The notes below the pieces were generated by a model. That model searched no databases. It was not told the origin of the DNA and saw only the letters and a program-made list of their open reading frames with translations. 64,000 bases of DNA from Amblyornis subalaris (Eukaryota; Chordata; Aves; Passeriformes; Ptilonorhynchidae): NCBI GenBank assembly GCA_018881555.1, contig JACAXG010000060.1, forward strand, positions 3,410,001 to 3,474,000. Direction: 5' to 3'. Positions 13,734 to 25,854 of the stretch are shown here, in pieces. Both the position numbers and the translations under genes were made by a program. How positions within the stretch are numbered: position 1 is the stretch's first letter; every line of letters starts with the position of its first letter.

Positions 13734-16700
13734 TATACAACATCATTTGAGATGGAAACAAACAATTTTATTTCAAACAAAACAAAATAATTTAGGGAAA
13801 TTAATTGTGGATGGGCTGTTACTCATTTCACAAAGCCTCTGTTTTGTTCTGGTCCACTTTTATCTAAATCTGGAGCTGTTTTTCATTTTCTTCCTCCTCA
13901 AAATGCACGCCTTGCTGAAAATCCAGGTATCACAAACCCTAGATCCAACCTTCTTTCAGCAATGTGTTTCTCCCACACTGTCCTCCTGGACTGGAAGGAT
14001 GTGTCAATGACACATATCAGGTATGCCCTGTTTTCCAATCATGGTAAACCCCAGAAGCAGTGAGAAGGACTCACCTCTGAGGAGTGGGTTGTATGAGACA
14101 TACTCTCTGGTGGTGCCTGGATTTTTGGAAATAAAAAAATTTTCATACAGAAGATCTCAGGTTGGTTGCCTCTGACAGATGTTGGCTGAGAAGCTGTTTT
14201 TATCTGCTGATGTGGAAGCTCAATATTTGAGATACACGTCATCTGGTCCAGACCAATCAATATATTGTAGCCTGTGGCTTTTATGTGAGCAGGATGAACA
14301 GGTCAGAAATCACCTAAAGGAGATCAGCAGGGGATAAATATTCCTCTCTGTGGAGTGATAGAAGACAAGACTGGATAATGAGTGATTTTCCATCTCAGCA
14401 GATGGCTTTTACACTTTCTTTTTGCTCTTGGCTATCCCCAGAATAAACTTCAGTAACTCATTCATAAAAATACCACTTCCTGTTCTGCAAATCTCATGTT
14501 GTTTGTGATGTACTGTACAATTGATTTGAGTAAATATTTATTAGATGCTAATCACATGGTTCAGTATTTCCTAATTGTATTTTCTAAAGAATATAACTGC
14601 GCTACTTGGCCCAGAACACAAGTGTCTTATCGTTTCTAATCCTTCTCTTCATTTCTCAACTTTTCCTTATGAGTCTTCTTCTTAAACTTGGTGATGTGCC
14701 TTAAATATGAATTAAATATGTTTTATTTGGTTTAGACACTTTTTCCCTATGTGCTTGTATGACCNCGAATCCTGTCTAGCTATAGTATTAATAACAATCA
14801 CACAATGTTTTCATATCATCACAGCAAGGATGACATGATCCTGTGGTTTTATCCTGCTCCCAGCTGAATTCTGTGAGAAATGGCCCTTATCTATGGCAGG
14901 GGCAAGCTTGAGTCCATTGCGATTGCAAGTCATCAATATCATCCTTCAAGGTGCATACCAGGGGGCTCAGAGGTCCTGCTGGCTCATGGCAGAGCTCATC
15001 TGCCTGGACGGATTTGTGGGGGTATCTTGTGATTTATGCTGCTCAGGTCACGGCTGGAGACCCCAAACCTGATCTGGAGAGATGGCCAGTCCCTTGCTCC
15101 AATGCAGCAATGTTTCTGGTAGCACGAGTCCAGACAGTGGCTCTTAAATGTTTGCCTGAAGTGTCTGAATAGGAATAGCTGAGATGCCAATGGACAGCAA
15201 GTAGCTTCCAATCCAAAACACTGAACTGCAATTTGAGATGCATTTAACACCAGCTTGAAACAGCTGGTGTTCATCTGCTTGTCCATAGTGCTGAATTATT
15301 TACCTGTTGGCCATTGCACAGCATTTTATTGCTGCAGTTTACTCTTTTGTGCCTTGCACTCATTCTCAAAAGAATAGTACAGACACAGAGAAAAATTTTG
15401 CATATCAGTATCCAGCAACTAAAAATCCCTTGTTTCACTGCAGTTGTTTACTTTTGAACAACATGAGAAGATAGGACACTTTCTGAGATAGATGTTGTTC
15501 CATTAACACACNCTTTTGTGCCTTCTGCACTCATCCACCCTTTTTATTTCTCTCAGACCTCTCTCACAAAAAACAAGCGATGTACCATAGACAAATCTGG
15601 CAGGTCATCAAAATGCAAAGGTTGGACTGTACATTAAGAAAAAAACCCAGATATAGTAAACACTTCGGTCATTGTTCCCAGAACACCATCCTTTTGGTTT
15701 ATAAGCCTAAATATAGTCTGACTGGTAATTTATATACTATTTGACCTACCACAGCCACAGATTATTGTTTTTATCACACTGGAATAACCAGTGAAATGTA
15801 ACAGTTACTGTACTATGAGCTCTCAATGGAAGCATATTTCCCTGTGCTGAAGGCAACGTGCCATATCCAAGGGAGTTCCACACACAAGTAATTTCCGTGN
15901 ATCCTTTCGGTTATGCTGCAGATTTTGTTATCGTTATTTATTTATTGAGCATTGCCAATGAGTTCAGTTTTGCAGACTGTGTAAGAAAAGCACGCAGAGC
16001 CTGACTCCCAGCCAAGCTAAACTGGCATGTTGTGCTCTGGTGAGTCTGGCTCTCACTCCCTTATCCTTAGGGCTTACCATCAAAGGCTTTCACACGGGCG
16101 CATTCAGTACCAAGCTCATTTCATTTGCTAACTCTACATTCAAACACCGTTGGGGGACTGGCCTTGCTGAGAAACAGGGACTTAAATCAGCTGCAGTGGG
16201 AATTCCAGTACTTCATTCCTAAACCACACTGGTCTGCTTTTCCTTTTATTGTGTTTCTCTTATTTCTTTTATACTGCTTCTTACATGCTGAAAAAGTACT
16301 GTATCTTATTGGAAGCAAACACCACAAGGCTTCTCTTACTCCCTTGAACACAAAAGCAAAATTCTCCTAGACATGAATAGCACACACTCAGGGCACTTGG
16401 TGATGTGANGTGTTGCACAGCCAAAAAGATAACCTCTGTTACCTTCCTCCCTGCTTGGACTCCTAAACATTGCTCACCAAGGGGCTACACAAAGTCCCAC
16501 TTGTCTGGGGGAAGGCAGTTTCCTTGTGAAGCTTATTTCCTTGTGAGCTCTGCACGGAGCAGCTGAAAGGCTATGTTCCTGGGCATTTGGCAAACTCTGG
16601 GCAGAGATGTGCTGAGGTATCATGAGTTGTGAGGAAAGGGTACATGAGGAAAGGGTACATGAGGAAAGGGTACATAAAGAAAGGGCACAGTTCTCTCCAC

Positions 16701-19399
16701 TGCCGTTTCTAGACAGGACCATGTCTCCTGCAAAAGCCCTGGGAACAACCTCCTTTGAACTCCATCAGAATCTCTGCATACTCAGAGCATTCTGGAGCAC
16801 AGGATGGGGTAATGTACAGGTGGCTAAAGGCTGTCATGCCCTGCTCATGGAGGTTGTGAGCTCCCTGCTGCACCTCTTACAACTACTTTACTATGCAAGA
16901 ATGTGCTTACAGCTCTTCTGGGCCTTATATATCTGTCACAGCACTGAGCAGAGCCACAGCTAAGGCTCCATGTATTTATTAAGATCCTGGACAGACTTTG
17001 CAGTCCATACTAAACCCCGCATAGCTACAGTCCTGCTATTTTTCATACTGAGCTAATGTAAAACTAGGAGTTCTATCAGCTGCAATTGTACTCTGGCTTG
17101 TGGTGTACTCATAGCTGGAGGGATGAAGGACAGAAACTTACCCCAGCTCCAGGGAACATGAGTCAAAACTGGAAGCTGATGGAAAATGTGAAAAACGCGA
17201 GGGCTTCTGTAAGGACAATAGCCAAAAGCAATAAATATAGAAGTAAATAAATCCATAAATAATTGAGGAAACATGTCCCAGGGTGTAGTAAAGAAACTAA
17301 GTGGAAGATGGGATAGAATTAGAGAAAAGGACTGAAAGAGTAGGAAAGGAGAAGCAATAAGAAAAAGAGAGTATTTTACCAGGTGTTCATTTTTCTTAGG
17401 GGGAGTTGGGAGAGGGAATTGCAGAACAGGAAGAAAGAAATTAGAAAAATTAAGATCTGGGAAAGAAAGGAGAAAGGCGAAGATGCTGAATGATCTAAAA
17501 AAATGTTAAAATAACATGTTGAAGTTATGGATAGGAAAACACAGGCTGTGAAAGGAAGTAAAAAGCAAAGAGAACCAGACTTTACTGTCCTTACACACAA
17601 CGTTCTGCTGCTCAGTGTGAGTAAGCCAGTGAACACAAAGGGCCTGTCTGTGAGAGAGGAGGGATAAGAATATGTCAGGAGGGTGAGGTAGATGGAGAAT
17701 TGGATGGCTGAGAATGTGCAAGAGTAAAAAATAATCAATGTTACTGTGGAAAGGCTGATGCCAGAATGCTGTTGCAACAAATTTTAATATTTCAGTTTCT
17801 GCAGGGCATGACTGCTGAGAGGCAGGAGCACTGGGTAGGTTTGGCGGTGGCTGAATCCTGTGCACACAAGTCCCTGCATTATGGGTGCAAGTGTGAATCT
17901 ACCTCTTCAGGAGTTATTTTGAGATTTTCTGTGGCGGCTAGGAGTCACGTAAGTGCATCCATGCAGTGACCTTTTTTGGTGCACAGTGATGTATCAGAAG
18001 CCCAACAGCTTGTTTAGAGCAAGTTAGACTTCCACCAGGAGTCTTCCTTTATTCTGACTTATAATCTTTTTTAGAAAAAAATCGTATTCTGAAAATAATG
18101 GCGTGTCATCAGACCGGAGATCTTCCTTTCATCACCACGCAGTGTTTTCATCATAGTTGGAGAATATCCTCCCTCTTCTCCAAGAGACAAGGAAATCTGT
18201 GTGGATATGTAGTAAAGCAAAATGTGGAAGCTTTTATGCAAGTAATTCTCTTCTTGGAAAGTGTAAAAAGGTGCAATTGCCTGAGGCTGCCATTCAGCTG
18301 ATTGCATTGTGGGGGGTTTTGGGCTGTGAACAAATAAGAGCCACAGTGAGTCGAGACAAATCAGCCTGTGTGGTGCTCCATCCTCCTGCAGCTAAACTGC
18401 ATCCTGTAACTTGAGGTTGTCCCACACTTGTTGATGCCACACCACAGCCTGCAGCACGCAACAGAGCAGAGACCAACACAAACATTGCCCATACTGCTCC
18501 TCAGCACTAAGACAGGGAGCAGTTGAGGTGATGGTGGTACCTTCCTCTTCTTGCTGCACTGGCACTCCCTGTAATTTAACCTGCAGTGGGTAAATTCGAG
18601 CAATGCTGTGGATTCCTCATTTCCCGGGCCCTGGTGGGCAGGGATGCAGGACTTGCAGCAATCATACAGAACATGCACAGCAGCCCATGGGTCAGGTTGG
18701 AGGGGTTCCAGCACCCCACAGCTCAGGCTTTGCCTTTAGCAGGGTTGATCCTGGGGTACAGATTGAATTCTAAGGGTCTTCATAGACAGCGGAAGCCTGA
18801 ATAAACCTTCTTTGCCTTCAGCTACAGTGAGGGCAAAGATTCAGGGTGATCTAGAAAATACTATGAGTAGAGTCCAACATCAGAAAAAGATCCAGGAGTG
18901 ACTGGAAAGGGGGGATGTGCGACCACTGGAGCGTACTCATGCCAAGTAGCTGGGAACATACCCAGTTCACTGGGGAGAGAAGAGGGAATGCAAACTCCTC
19001 AGGACTCCCACTACTGGAAAATCCACATGTGAAAGCAGGGAGCAGAGTTGGATAATGATAGTGATCCCTGCTTGTCCAAGAGAAGCATGAGAAAGGAAAG
19101 GTGTCTGATCCTGAATTTGTAACTGCCAAAGTGTTGAAGTGACTGAAAAGCACCTGCAGCTCAGCGTTAACTCTGTGCTGTCGCAGACAAAAAGGAACTG
19201 GGTGGAGCTGTTGATAAAATAGGATGGAGAATGTTGATAAGCTGTATGAAACCACTGAGAGAATTTCCCCGCTCCAAGTGGGATCAAATATACCTGTAGC
19301 ACTGTCAAATCTCTTCCTAAACTTTTCCACTAGCAGAGTCCCAAGTGTTCCTAAGAATTATTAGCCAGCTTTGGATTTTCCTTCAATATCTAACTGCAA
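13734..19399. other. Intergenic DNA
   Basis: No gene is recognised. Apart from the 15-bp minisatellite at 16631-16690 the stretch looks unique. The longest open frames (113-134 codons, for example 17376-17780 on the minus strand) are rich in Ser, Phe and Leu from purine-rich DNA on the opposite strand, and they match no family I know. Confidence 0.55.
16631..16690. repeat. 15-bp minisatellite, four units
   Basis: Three identical 15-bp units GAGGAAAGGGTACAT at 16631-16675 are followed by a fourth, diverged unit at 16676-16690. The period is a multiple of three, so the forward frame reads as a repeated Val-His-Glu-Glu-Arg pentapeptide. Nothing else suggests that the frame is translated. Confidence 0.92.
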
Positions 19400-20060
19400 T
19401 TCTGCCAGGTACAGTGGACTCTTCCCTGAAAACTGAACAAAGGGAATAAGTGATTGTTGTAGTTTCTTGGACAGTCTTTCATATACTGGAAAACGATTAT
19501 CAAATCTCCCTATGGAGCTTCTAGAGTGACCAATATAATTATCCAAGTTGTTTCTAAAAGGCCACATTCTCTAAATATCTTATATTTTTATTGCTCTTTT
19601 TAAAAGTCACCCAGAGCTAGATCCTATACACTAGCTGGCTCTTCACCAGTGCCTTGCAGAGCTGAATGATCCCCTGTTGCATTTGACACTCCTGTAATAA
19701 TGCATCTCATATGAGATTTGTCTTTCAGGAGATTTAACTGCTTTGCTCATATTTATTTTGAGTCATACTCTAGTACTCACACACTTTTTTNCCCCAGTCC
19801 TTCCAATTCTTTTATGATTTCTCATTTAGTATTTGTGCATTTGATCTTTCATTTCTCCATGTAGTGCTTTGTATGCATTGTTACTAAGTTCTGTCTTTAT
19901 AGTTTTAGACTATTTCTCCAACATACAGAGATAATTTTGAATTCTGATCCCATCTTCTGAACTACTTCCATCCACTCCCACCTTGGTGTCATCAGCAAAT
20001 TTTATAAATGCACTTTCTACTCCATCATCTCTGAAGATGGCAAGGAGATAGTTAGCTAGG
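19400..20060 (-). mobile_element. Ancient CR1-type LINE fragment, antisense, inactive
   Basis: Read on the minus strand this is a decayed piece of the 3' half of CR1 ORF2. The block at 19979-19999 translates as FADDTKV, the reverse-transcriptase active-site motif (FADDTKL in typical CR1). Next to it, about 19915-19960 reads like the conserved IQNDLDKLEKW-type segment (here IQNYLCMLEK). Further toward the element's 3' end, about 19600-19700 follows the CR1 pattern of a hydrophilic C-terminal region. In-frame stops show that it is dead. The divergence, and the similarity to CR1/L3-like families I know from turtles and crocodilians, suggest an amniote-age copy. The left boundary is approximate. 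Confidence 0.75.
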
Positions 20061-21952
20061 TAATAAAACATTATTTTTAAACTTTGCAAAGATAAATAGT
20101 GAACTAAACTCTGATAAAGAACACTTCAGAATGAAAAAGGTGTGAATATATTTTAGCTCTAGGATTTCTAATCCCGGTTTGTGTGACTACTTTGCATGTA
20201 CTACATACTTGAGTAAAGATTAGGAAAATGAAATTCTAATTTTTGTGAGGGGCTATTTTCCTCTACCAGCCTAACTGCAAATGAAAAAGGATGCTGGTAA
20301 ACTGAAGTACAAAAAGAGCCATATTGTGTAGCACAAAATAGTACCAGGAGGAAGTTTAGTATTCAGGGAATGTACGGCACTAAAGTACTTGTCAATGTTG
20401 CAGTATTTTGACATATAAGTGGGACACATCTGAAGCCTTATCTTTGCCCTCCATTGCCTAGCACTAAGAATTGGCACAGTGACAGAATTCATCTTGCTCA
20501 GGAGTCAAGATGTTACAAGAGCCATCTCTACGAAAAAAAATAATGAAAAAGGAAATGGCAGCACCTATAGAAGTCTTACAGCTCTGGGTTGGCAATTGCA
20601 GCATCTATACTCTTGACAAGCTTGGGAGGTTTTGTCTGAACTCAGAAATGCACAGTTTGTGAACCTGGTCTCTGAGGAAATGTCAAGAAGCATTGGATGA
20701 AGAGGATACTTTCCTTAGCCTTTGGGATGCTGCCAGTTCTCCCAAATTGCTGTCAACCTTGCCACTGCTTGTATGATTTTCCCATCTGTGTAATCAATTG
20801 ACAAAATAGATCTCTTTTCTTCTAGAAGGTGTTCATCCTGCCTTCACTTGAAGCATTTTTTTTCTCTGCAGGGTTGTTTTCATGCCTGGAGATCTAATTG
20901 GAACAATGAACTGAAAGTACAGAAAATTCCAATTGTATCTGTTTGCTTTGTTTGGTTGGTTCCAGCAAATTTATTGGTTCTGAATGGTGCTGGGCCAACA
21001 GCCTCTGCACCAATGTTCCCTTTCTTTTCCAGAGAGCGGGTACAGGGTTAGTGCTGGCTTCGTTAAAGCTTCCTTCCTGGTTTGTATCTCAGCCCAGTAG
21101 GACTAAGAGCAGTGTACTCACTTGGTTGTGGTCCCTGCAACAACCCACAGCGCAGGTACCCATTACAAGTGCAAATGCTGATCATAAGCTGTAGTGTGGA
21201 CTCTGATCCACTGTGAGTGGGCTGAGACCAGACCATTTCCCAGACAGCTATTGAACAGCACTGAGAGGACTGAGCAGCCTGGCCAATTCTCTCTGGCAGA
21301 GACTGGGAGCTCTGAGTGCTGTTCCCAGCTGCCCCAGGCTGCCAGCTCTCCCGGCAGACACATGAAGACCCTGCTTGTGGCAGGACCAGTATGAATGCTT
21401 CTGGGCTTTTCTCAAGGAAGCAGAGGAACACCTTGGCAGAGAGACTTACATGGGAAGGGACTAACTGATTACACACTTAAAAGATGCNTTGGCTCAGCTG
21501 ATTTATTTATTCAAACTTCTCTCAGCTCTAAGTGATGTCACTTGCAACGGGGCGTGAAGAATAAAAGCACAGCTCTGGCAGGGTTTCCTACATTGAAGAG
21601 NTTCCTCTCTAAAGACTTTATTCTTCCTGGAAGGTGAAATTCAGACTTCTGTTGTATTTGTAGGTGCAAGCCCTCTGGTTCTGCGCTTCTTGGGATGTCA
21701 GAAGCACACAGAATCCTCTCAGTATGTATCAGCCTCAAGTTTTCACCAGGACCCTGCTTCCTTGGCTGGGGGTGGGGTGTTGGAATCTAGTCAGGACATC
21801 TCCTGGCTCTTGGAAGCCCTTTCTTTCAAGTGTTTTTTCCTGTGCAGTGACATAGTACAATTTTTCAAGAACTAATAGAATGACATATGCAGACAGACCT
21901 TGACAAGAACTTGAGATCCAAATCTGTTTGGGTCCTTTAAACAAACTCCCCA

Positions 21953-21957
21953 TCTTT

Positions 21958-21995
<38 letters not shown>

Positions 21996-21997
21996 CC
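21953..21997. repeat. (CT)n pyrimidine tract
   Basis: Forty-five consecutive pyrimidines, mostly CT dinucleotides. The minus strand reads as an Arg-Glu repeat in a spurious open frame. Confidence 0.92.
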
Positions 21998-23510
21998 ACG
22001 AGTAATGATATGAGCTCATGGTTGATCAAATGCAGCAGCTGAAGTACCAGTGGGATCCTGAACCTGTTTGGTGTCCTATCAAATTCTTTGATATAGCTAT
22101 GTAACAGTTCAATGTTTTAGTGACTAGAGAGAAAAAAACCCAGTTTTCCNGAGTGTATTAGGCCTGCTGATTTTTTTTGGCTTTTAGAACAGAAAATCTA
22201 ACTAAAATAATAATCTTATGAACGGCTTCATTTTTCCTGTTTGTTATTGTTACTCAAGCACATGGTATGCCTGAAGGTAATCTAGCCAAGAAAGCAGCAC
22301 NGACAGCAAGGAAATGCTGTGAAAAGCCAGCACCGAGCATCATGATCTAACCCAGGGTACCTCCAGCTGCTGGGTTAATTATTGTTATTTACTCACATGA
22401 CAGAAAATATGTGATTAATTAAAGCAAGAAAATGCACTGCCCTGAATTTAGAAGAAGCCTGCCTGCCAGGAAGAAACCCCAAATCTGTGAAACTGAAAAC
22501 CTGAAATGGAAGCAGGAAAGAGAAAGATAAAAGCTAACAGTGGTCTTGCAGCAAGTGAGGCTTCCCATTTCATTCAGCCTCTAGCAGGTCCCATCAGAAA
22601 GCAGGGAAAACCATGACACTCAAGCGCTGAGGATATTGCTTTTGTTCTGGCTGAAATTCTGTACCAGTGTCTAGACAGAGTCCTGGGGAAGTGTGGGAGC
22701 ACAGGGAGATATTTCTCAAATACAGGGTTTCTCTGCAGTGTGTAGGTGTGTGCCTGGCTAATGTGTGGTGACATGGTTCTTTTCCTTATGGGATCCTTGC
22801 CTTCAGGTGCNAGGGTGTCTACAGCATCAAGCCACCACCCTCCTTGTGCTCTCCTTAGCAAGAACTCTGGGGCTCAGCTGCTCCATCACACANAACATGC
22901 AGGTTCCTGAAAGGGCAGATGGCTCAGACAAATAATGGTTAACGTGAGGCACTGCTGGGCTTGGCAGGGGCTGTATGAGTTAAAGACAGTACCCTGCTGG
23001 TGGCCTGCTAGGATTTCTGCTGGTGCTCTGCCAAGGTCAGTACAGTGTATGCACATTTGTCTCGCCACTGTCACACTGTACCTCCGTAGGTACATCTGTG
23101 TCCCTAGGCAAGTATTTAGTGAGCTCCTCTGTAACAAGGACACACAAAGAATAGCTGGTAAATGTTTCATATTGGGCAGTACAGCCAAGGATATTTGTTC
23201 CTGTAAGATTGTCCTGGGACATCCATCTAGATGGGATGACTCAGACAGTACAAAAGAAAAATAAGTATACAGTTGAAGTGCTGCTTGCAAAGATATGATA
23301 CCGGAAACAGTGTTTTTCTTGTTCAGCACCACAGAGTTTTCTATTCCCAGAATCACAGCACTTCCTAAAATGTGGGAGGTTTCTCTCCTTAACAAGTGAT
23401 GTGTGAGCAGCTACAGTGCGAAAGCTTCAGGTCCATCTTGCTGGGCTTCCTGACACAAGCAGTATATGCCCATACATCACTAAGCAGAGGGCATGTCTTC
23501 TCTTTTTCAA

Positions 23511-23566
23511 TTCTCCCCTCTTCCCCCTTCCTCTCCCTTTCTCTCTCCCTCTCCTTCTTCCTCCTT
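23511..23566. repeat. C/T-rich pyrimidine tract
   Basis: Fifty-six consecutive pyrimidines with an irregular CTCC/TTCC pattern. No AG with a following exon lies next to it, so it is not read as a splice acceptor. Confidence 0.85.
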
Positions 23567-25656
23567 ATATGCCTTCCTTACCCTTGTCTCCTCTGCCATC
23601 GTCCCGTCCTTGCACACAAGCCTTTGGGACAGTGGCCCCATGAGCGTTTCCATGCACTACATGTCCTGTGGTGATAGTTTTTAGGAGNGTTTGGTGAGAA
23701 GTGTCTGTAGAAGCACAGAAGTACTCTGCAAGTGCCTTTCTTTTCTTCCNTATATGTTACCACTTTTCATTGAGAGAAGCAGCTCTACGGGAAACCTCAT
23801 TCTTTTTCTCAACTTACCCCGGTTTAACCCGTTGTAATGACTTGGCCTTCTACAGTTACTCCCAATTTACACCAGTGCGTGTGANATGACGATTGAACAA
23901 AGTGTTGCTCTGTTGAACTTCTAGAAGGAATGACCTTGCTGGTGAATTTCTGAGGTAAAAAATGGTATTTCCATAAGGAAAGCCTCATTTACACCACTAT
24001 GTGCTGAAAGAATCTAATTTACAAGTTAAAGTAAAATCATTATTTGACCATCTCTCTTAGTTCCAATATAGTTCTGAAAGCTAGAGAAAACAGTGAGCAA
24101 TATCGTGGTAGAACGTGAAAAGAAAAGGAATATTAACCTCGGTTCACAGAGCCACAGACCTTCAGCTTACAGGGCAAGGACAGAAGGTTCTTTTATTTGA
24201 TGTTTGACTCCTTGGAAGAAAACACTTGCTCCTCTACTTGAAACTCTTGAAAGAACAAAGGGGATGGAAAATACATGGTCTCTGCAGGGAAATCTCAGTT
24301 TCTCTTTGAAATTATTTTGTGAGATAGGCACTGGGGCCAAGTTCATTTTGGTTCAGTTGTGTTACACAGGGGGTGGATTCAGCTACTTCTGCTGGAAGAG
24401 GAAGAGTGCAAAACTAATTTCTNCAGATTTGTTGGTTTTGGTCCTGTTTTCAGAAATAGTGTCTTTCACAGTTTTAACACATGATGATAAAGGTTTGAAG
24501 TCAAACTGGTCATGAAGGTTACAAATGGGGTCAATTTCCATCTCTTGTGGTAAGTGAACCTATTTACTGTCTGTTCCAAAGTACTGAAAGATTAAGCTTG
24601 GGAGAAATCAATATATGACTTCCAGAGAGTATGTAAACTGAAAGAATTGTGAACATCTCTTTTCCCTCTTATATGAAATATGCTCTTGAGTGTGATAGAG
24701 AAGACCAGTGTAATTTATTATAATGATTGTGGGATCCAAACACCAAATTTTGCAAATTGGCAAATATGCAAAAAAAACCACGACAAACTAATGTTTCTAT
24801 TGATGATATGTGCTGTGTGAAAAGACTAGTTTTAACTGCACAGTGCAAAATATTCTTGAGCAACATCCAGGAGTACAATATATAGTGTTGATAGAAATAC
24901 ATCACTGGGGTTTATTTGTTTAGCCACACTTGCACCGCAGAAAGCAGACATGGTGCTAGGGCAGGTGTGTGTGGGGGTGGTGTCCTTCACCTGATGCAGA
25001 GGAGTCTTTGGGGATGTACAGCACTGCTGACTGTCAGACTGCACTGTGCCCAGGGGGAATTGTGGGAATAGGTTGCTATGGGCAGCCTACCACTTTTGAG
25101 GCATGAGCTCCACTATGCGCACCTGAGTCGGAGGCAATAGTATGAAGATGGAGAATGACATAAAAAAAAATAAATTAATCAAAGACATCTGAATTGTATT
25201 CAGTCTGTCCACTATGGCATTTCTAGATGTAACTTGCCATTGTCAGTGATTAGGATGCTTCTCCAGAGAACTGGAGACCTGCTTGCCATTTCTCAGACTG
25301 AAAGCACATTCTTTAACTCCTACTATGAGGGAAGTGGGAAAGAAGTAAGGAGATGCTTTCCAGTAGCCAGCTGAAAATAAAATGTTGTANAGCAAGGAAA
25401 GGTTTTCTCCTTTGCCCTTCTGAATGATATACAATCACTGAAAAGAAACATTTACAATACCTAGACTGAGCACTCACTAAGCATGAGGTTCTCCGTGCCA
25501 TCTGGGTCTGACATCCTGGATAGCTGGCGATCTGAACCACTTATCAATTTTTCAATTCAGACACTGCAGATGGTGAAGTAACTTTGGATTGGAAAAGCCT
25601 GTGTAGCTTCCTTGTACCCTCACCTCCCCTCTTTACCACTCCTTCAGTCTTTCTGT

Positions 25657-25673
25657 GTTTGTTTGTTTGTTTG

Positions 25674-25720
<47 letters not shown>

Positions 25721-25809
25721 CTTTCTCTCTTTCTCTCTTTCTCTCTCTCTCTTTCTTTCTTTCTCTCTTTCTCTCTTTCTTTCTTTCTCTCTCTCTTTCT
25801 CTCTTTCTT

Positions 25810-25844
<35 letters not shown>

Positions 25845-25854
25845 CTCTCTTTCT
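25657..25854. repeat. (GTTT)n then long (CTTT/CT)n tract
   Basis: About four GTTT units at 25657-25673 lead into 181 consecutive pyrimidines at 25674-25854. That run starts as (CTTT)n and continues as mixed CTTT and CT blocks. It creates long low-complexity open frames on both strands (Phe-Leu-Ser on +, Lys-Glu-Arg on -), none of them a gene. Long mirror-like homopurine-homopyrimidine DNA can form intramolecular triplexes and is often length-variable. Confidence 0.95.

Larger units (their letters stand above)
20061..25656. other. Intergenic DNA
   Basis: No gene is recognised. It contains two pure pyrimidine tracts (listed separately) and many single N bases. The 169-codon minus-strand open frame at 22886-23395 contains an N, has no conserved motif and overlaps open frames on the other strand, so I treat it as chance. 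Confidence 0.55.

Noticed and set aside
23349..23375. AGAATCACAG resembling a CR1 3' terminus
   Set aside because: The flanking sequence does not continue in the CR1 pattern, and a ten-base match is expected by chance.
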